NCBI GenBank assembly: GCA_005884665.1
Contig: VBAT01000010.1
Span: 270,138-334,137, forward strand
Source of the DNA: Bacteroidota bacterium
GTDB taxonomy: Bacteria; Bacteroidota; Bacteroidia; Chitinophagales; Chitinophagaceae
Direction of reading: 5' to 3'
Length of the DNA stretch: 64,000 bases
In this document: positions 62,608 to 64,000 of the stretch, in pieces
How positions within the stretch are numbered: position 1 is the stretch's first letter
Layout of the letters: each line of letters begins with the position of its first letter
Program-made: the position numbers and the translations under genes
Notes under the pieces: generated by a model
Database searches by the model: none
Told to the model about the DNA's origin: nothing
What the model saw: the letters and a program-made list of their open reading frames with translations, nothing else

Positions 62608-62970
62608 TCATGAGAATTTTTCGGGGTGATTGAGCATAAATAAAACAAGCTTGGCGACCTCATCGTTTTCTGATTTAAACTCGTCGTACTCAATTTGGCT
62701 AAGATATTTACATGTTATCGCAAAATCAAGCCAGACCTGTGTTTCAGCATTCTCTGTCTCCGAGTCATTTAGTTTTGAGATGAAATAATTCTTATATTTT
62801 CGTCTTTTATAGGCCTCTACTATATTTGCGCATACAGATCGGGAGGATCTTCTTATTTGTGCTGTTAACCCGTATCGCTCCTCATTCGGAAATCTTTTAG
62901 ATACCTGATAAATCTTCATAGCCAAGGAAAAGGCTTTTTGATAAGCAAACAGTGTTCTGTAGTCACCCAT
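62608..62970 (-). CDS. Four-helix-bundle protein, 23S rRNA intervening-sequence type
   Basis: 120 aa. It has the family's start LFAYQKAFSLAMKIYQVSKRFPNEERYGLTAQIRRSSRSVCANIVEAYKRR, then SETENAETQVWLDFAI, of the four-helix-bundle family first found in 23S rRNA intervening sequences and related to Avd of diversity-generating retroelements. Its molecular role is not established. There is no rRNA gene or retroelement reverse transcriptase near. The gene is enclosed by inverted repeats, which is unusual and suggests that it moves or moved as a small cassette. Confidence 0.9.
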   Translation of the reverse strand: MGDYRTLFAYQKAFSLAMKIYQVSKRFPNEERYGLTAQIRRSSRSVCANIVEAYKRRKYKNYFISKLNDSETENAETQVWLDFAITCKYLSQIEYDEFKSENDEVAKLVLFMLNHPEKFS

Positions 62971-62994
62971 ATGTTCCGTTTATCTTTCTATTAC

Positions 62995-63025
62995 TAACGA
63001 CTATCGATTAACGACTATCGACTTA
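62995..63025. repeat. Right flanking repeat of the four-helix-bundle gene
   Basis: taacgactatcgattaacg followed by actatcgactta. Its reverse complement begins taagtcgatagt, matching the left flank over the first ten bases of the word and more loosely after that. Confidence 0.75.
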
Positions 63026-63715
63026 CAAAAGCCCCTCATCGGCGAAACTATAGTATCCATTCTCACTTACTATAATATGGTCCATCACACGTATGTCAAA
63101 ATAGGCCGCTGCTTTCTTGATCTTCTCAGTGAGTTCCTGGTCGGCCCGGCTGGGCCTGAGGCTTCCTGAGGGATGGTTGTGGCAGAGAATAATGCTGACG
63201 GCATCTTCGTCCAGCGCTTTTTTGAGGATGATTCGGGGGTCGGCTACAGTGCCTGTGATACCGCCTTCGCTTATGAGTTCGAAATGCTTTATTTTATTGG
63301 CGCGGTTAAGAAAAATAACCCCAAAGACTTCGTGGCGGTAGTCTTTCAGGACTGACTGGAGGTACTCGGCGATATCATGGCTTGCAGAGACGATCTTCCG
63401 GTCAAGGGAGGCTGAGCCATGCCTTCTTCGTCCCAGCTCCAGGGCGGCTGTGATGATGACAGCTTTAGCTTCACCGATCCCTTTTATTTTCATGAGCTCT
63501 TTTATATGAAGCTTGCCCAGCTCATTGAGGTTATTCTTTCCAAGGGCAAGGACGTCCTTTGCCAGGTCCACAGCGCTTTTGGCGCGAGCGCCATTTTGAA
63601 TCAGGATGGCAAGCAATTCTGAGACACTGAGGTTTTCCGAACCTCTTAATAGTAATTTTTCCCTGGGCTGATCGTCCTTTGCCCATTGTCTTATCGAGTA
63701 CTTATGCTCTTGCAT
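63023..63715 (-). CDS. radC: RadC-like (UPF0758) MPN/JAMM-domain protein
   Basis: 230 aa. N-terminal helices (SENLSVSELLAILIQNG) and an HhH element (MKIKGIGEAKAVIITAALELGRRR) precede the MPN domain, with the metal motif HNHPSGSLRPSRAD. RIILKKALDEDAVSIIL precedes the motif, as in the RadC family. The historical link to DNA repair is not established. JAMM proteins are usually isopeptidase-like metallohydrolases, and a role here is unknown. The right repeat of the four-helix-bundle cassette overlaps its end by three bases. Confidence 0.93.
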   Translation of the reverse strand: MQEHKYSIRQWAKDDQPREKLLLRGSENLSVSELLAILIQNGARAKSAVDLAKDVLALGKNNLNELGKLHIKELMKIKGIGEAKAVIITAALELGRRRHGSASLDRKIVSASHDIAEYLQSVLKDYRHEVFGVIFLNRANKIKHFELISEGGITGTVADPRIILKKALDEDAVSIILCHNHPSGSLRPSRADQELTEKIKKAAAYFDIRVMDHIIVSENGYYSFADEGLL

Positions 63716-63823
63716 GATTTAACTTTAGCGAATATTTTTAGGTCATTGATACAATATTCTTGTATCGATTTCTGAGACATAGCAATCCAATACTTTTTGA
63801 AAAACGTACTAAAATCTGGACTC

Positions 63824-64000
63824 ATGAAAACCAAATCCGTTACCTCTATCGGCGCCCTGCACCCGATCCTTTTCTTTGCCGTGATGTATATCGTGGTATT
63901 ATTCTTTTCAATTTTTATCTGTTCGGCCCTTTTTTACAGCTGTAAATCAAGCCCGGGCAAAGTAGCCAAAAAGTCTAGCGCCCCAGCGCAGAAATCCACG
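63824..64000 (+). CDS. Small membrane protein, truncated by window end
   Basis: 59 codons to the window end from ATG at 63824. It starts MKTKSVTSIGALHPILFFAV and contains one long hydrophobic stretch (about 14-38), after which a Cys occurs (FYSCKSSPG) in a possible lipobox-like setting, then a Lys/Ser/Ala-rich tail. It may be a lipoprotein or a single-pass protein. No family is recognised, and its size is unknown because the gene continues past 64000. Confidence 0.55.
   Translation, partial: MKTKSVTSIGALHPILFFAVMYIVVLFFSIFICSALFYSCKSSPGKVAKKSSAPAQKST

Noticed and set aside
63760-63945. A 61-residue plus-strand frame at the window end
   Set aside because: The other frame, from ATG 63824, encodes a better membrane-protein start; this one is its shadow.
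1-64000. Prophage, integrative element or transposon
   Set aside because: No integrase, transposase, portal or conjugation gene was found; the gene set is ordinary chromosomal.

Overview
The window looks like chromosomal DNA of a Bacteroidota bacterium, most likely a Chitinophagaceae-type organism (inference from gene content; no rRNA is present). Supporting signs are two SusC/SusD outer-membrane pairs, type IX secretion (T9SS) parts and cargo (SprA, a PorE-like OmpA protein, two proteins with type B C-terminal sorting domains), menaquinone synthesis by the futalosine route (mqnD, mqnB), and repeated TAnnTTTG promoter boxes lying just upstream of start codons. No tRNA, rRNA, CRISPR array, transposase, integrase or phage gene was seen.

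Layout. 0-8.4 kb is housekeeping: mqnB-mqnD on the minus strand, two tandem pterin synthases with folE, fabD and a lipoprotein, a decayed aspartic protease gene, then fabH, a trans-sulfuration PLP enzyme and a GNAT acetyltransferase on the minus strand, and ruvA. 8.4-15.75 kb is one giant gene, sprA. 15.8-26.4 kb is a cell-envelope sugar locus: a divergent GT-C-like membrane protein and a nine-gene plus-strand operon (oxidoreductase, acetyltransferase, two aminotransferases, a formyltransferase, a polyprenyl-phosphate GT2, a 4-TM EamA/SMR-like protein, an SDR epimerase and one gene I cannot place). 26.4-34.3 kb holds an unknown secreted protein, an SDR, an alpha/beta hydrolase with lnt, tonB, a TPR protein and guaB. 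34.4-43.3 kb carries two paralogous T9SS cargo adhesins with 2 and 6 Ig-like repeats, dprA and the PorE-like protein. 43.5-49.2 kb has an aquaporin, queE, folD and a two-gene outer-membrane operon that includes a helix-hairpin-helix/beta-barrel fusion. 49.8-61 kb holds two successive SusC/SusD loci. The last 3 kb has a secreted protein, a DUF3467 protein, a four-helix-bundle (23S intervening-sequence type) gene between inverted repeats, radC and a truncated small membrane protein.

How the genes work together. The sugar locus has most of the part types of the lipid A aminoarabinose (Arn) pathway: aminotransferase, formyltransferase, SDR, polyprenyl-phosphate GT2, small EamA-type flippase-like protein and an ArnT-like GT-C. 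It probably makes an acylated amino sugar, links it to undecaprenyl phosphate, flips it and transfers it outside the inner membrane. SprA, the PorE-like protein and the two cargo adhesins belong to the T9SS. TonB could energise the two SusC transporters.

Intergenic DNA is unusually rich in small dispersed repeats: CCACGGATACACGG-type words, GTTAAACC runs, hairpins with a CTTCG loop, AGTCGTTAGT-type inverted words and a 7-bp tandem array. One hexanucleotide repeat lies inside mqnB and encodes nine Leu-Asn dipeptides. Many genes appear to have very short leaders, or to be nearly leaderless, judged from promoter-box positions.
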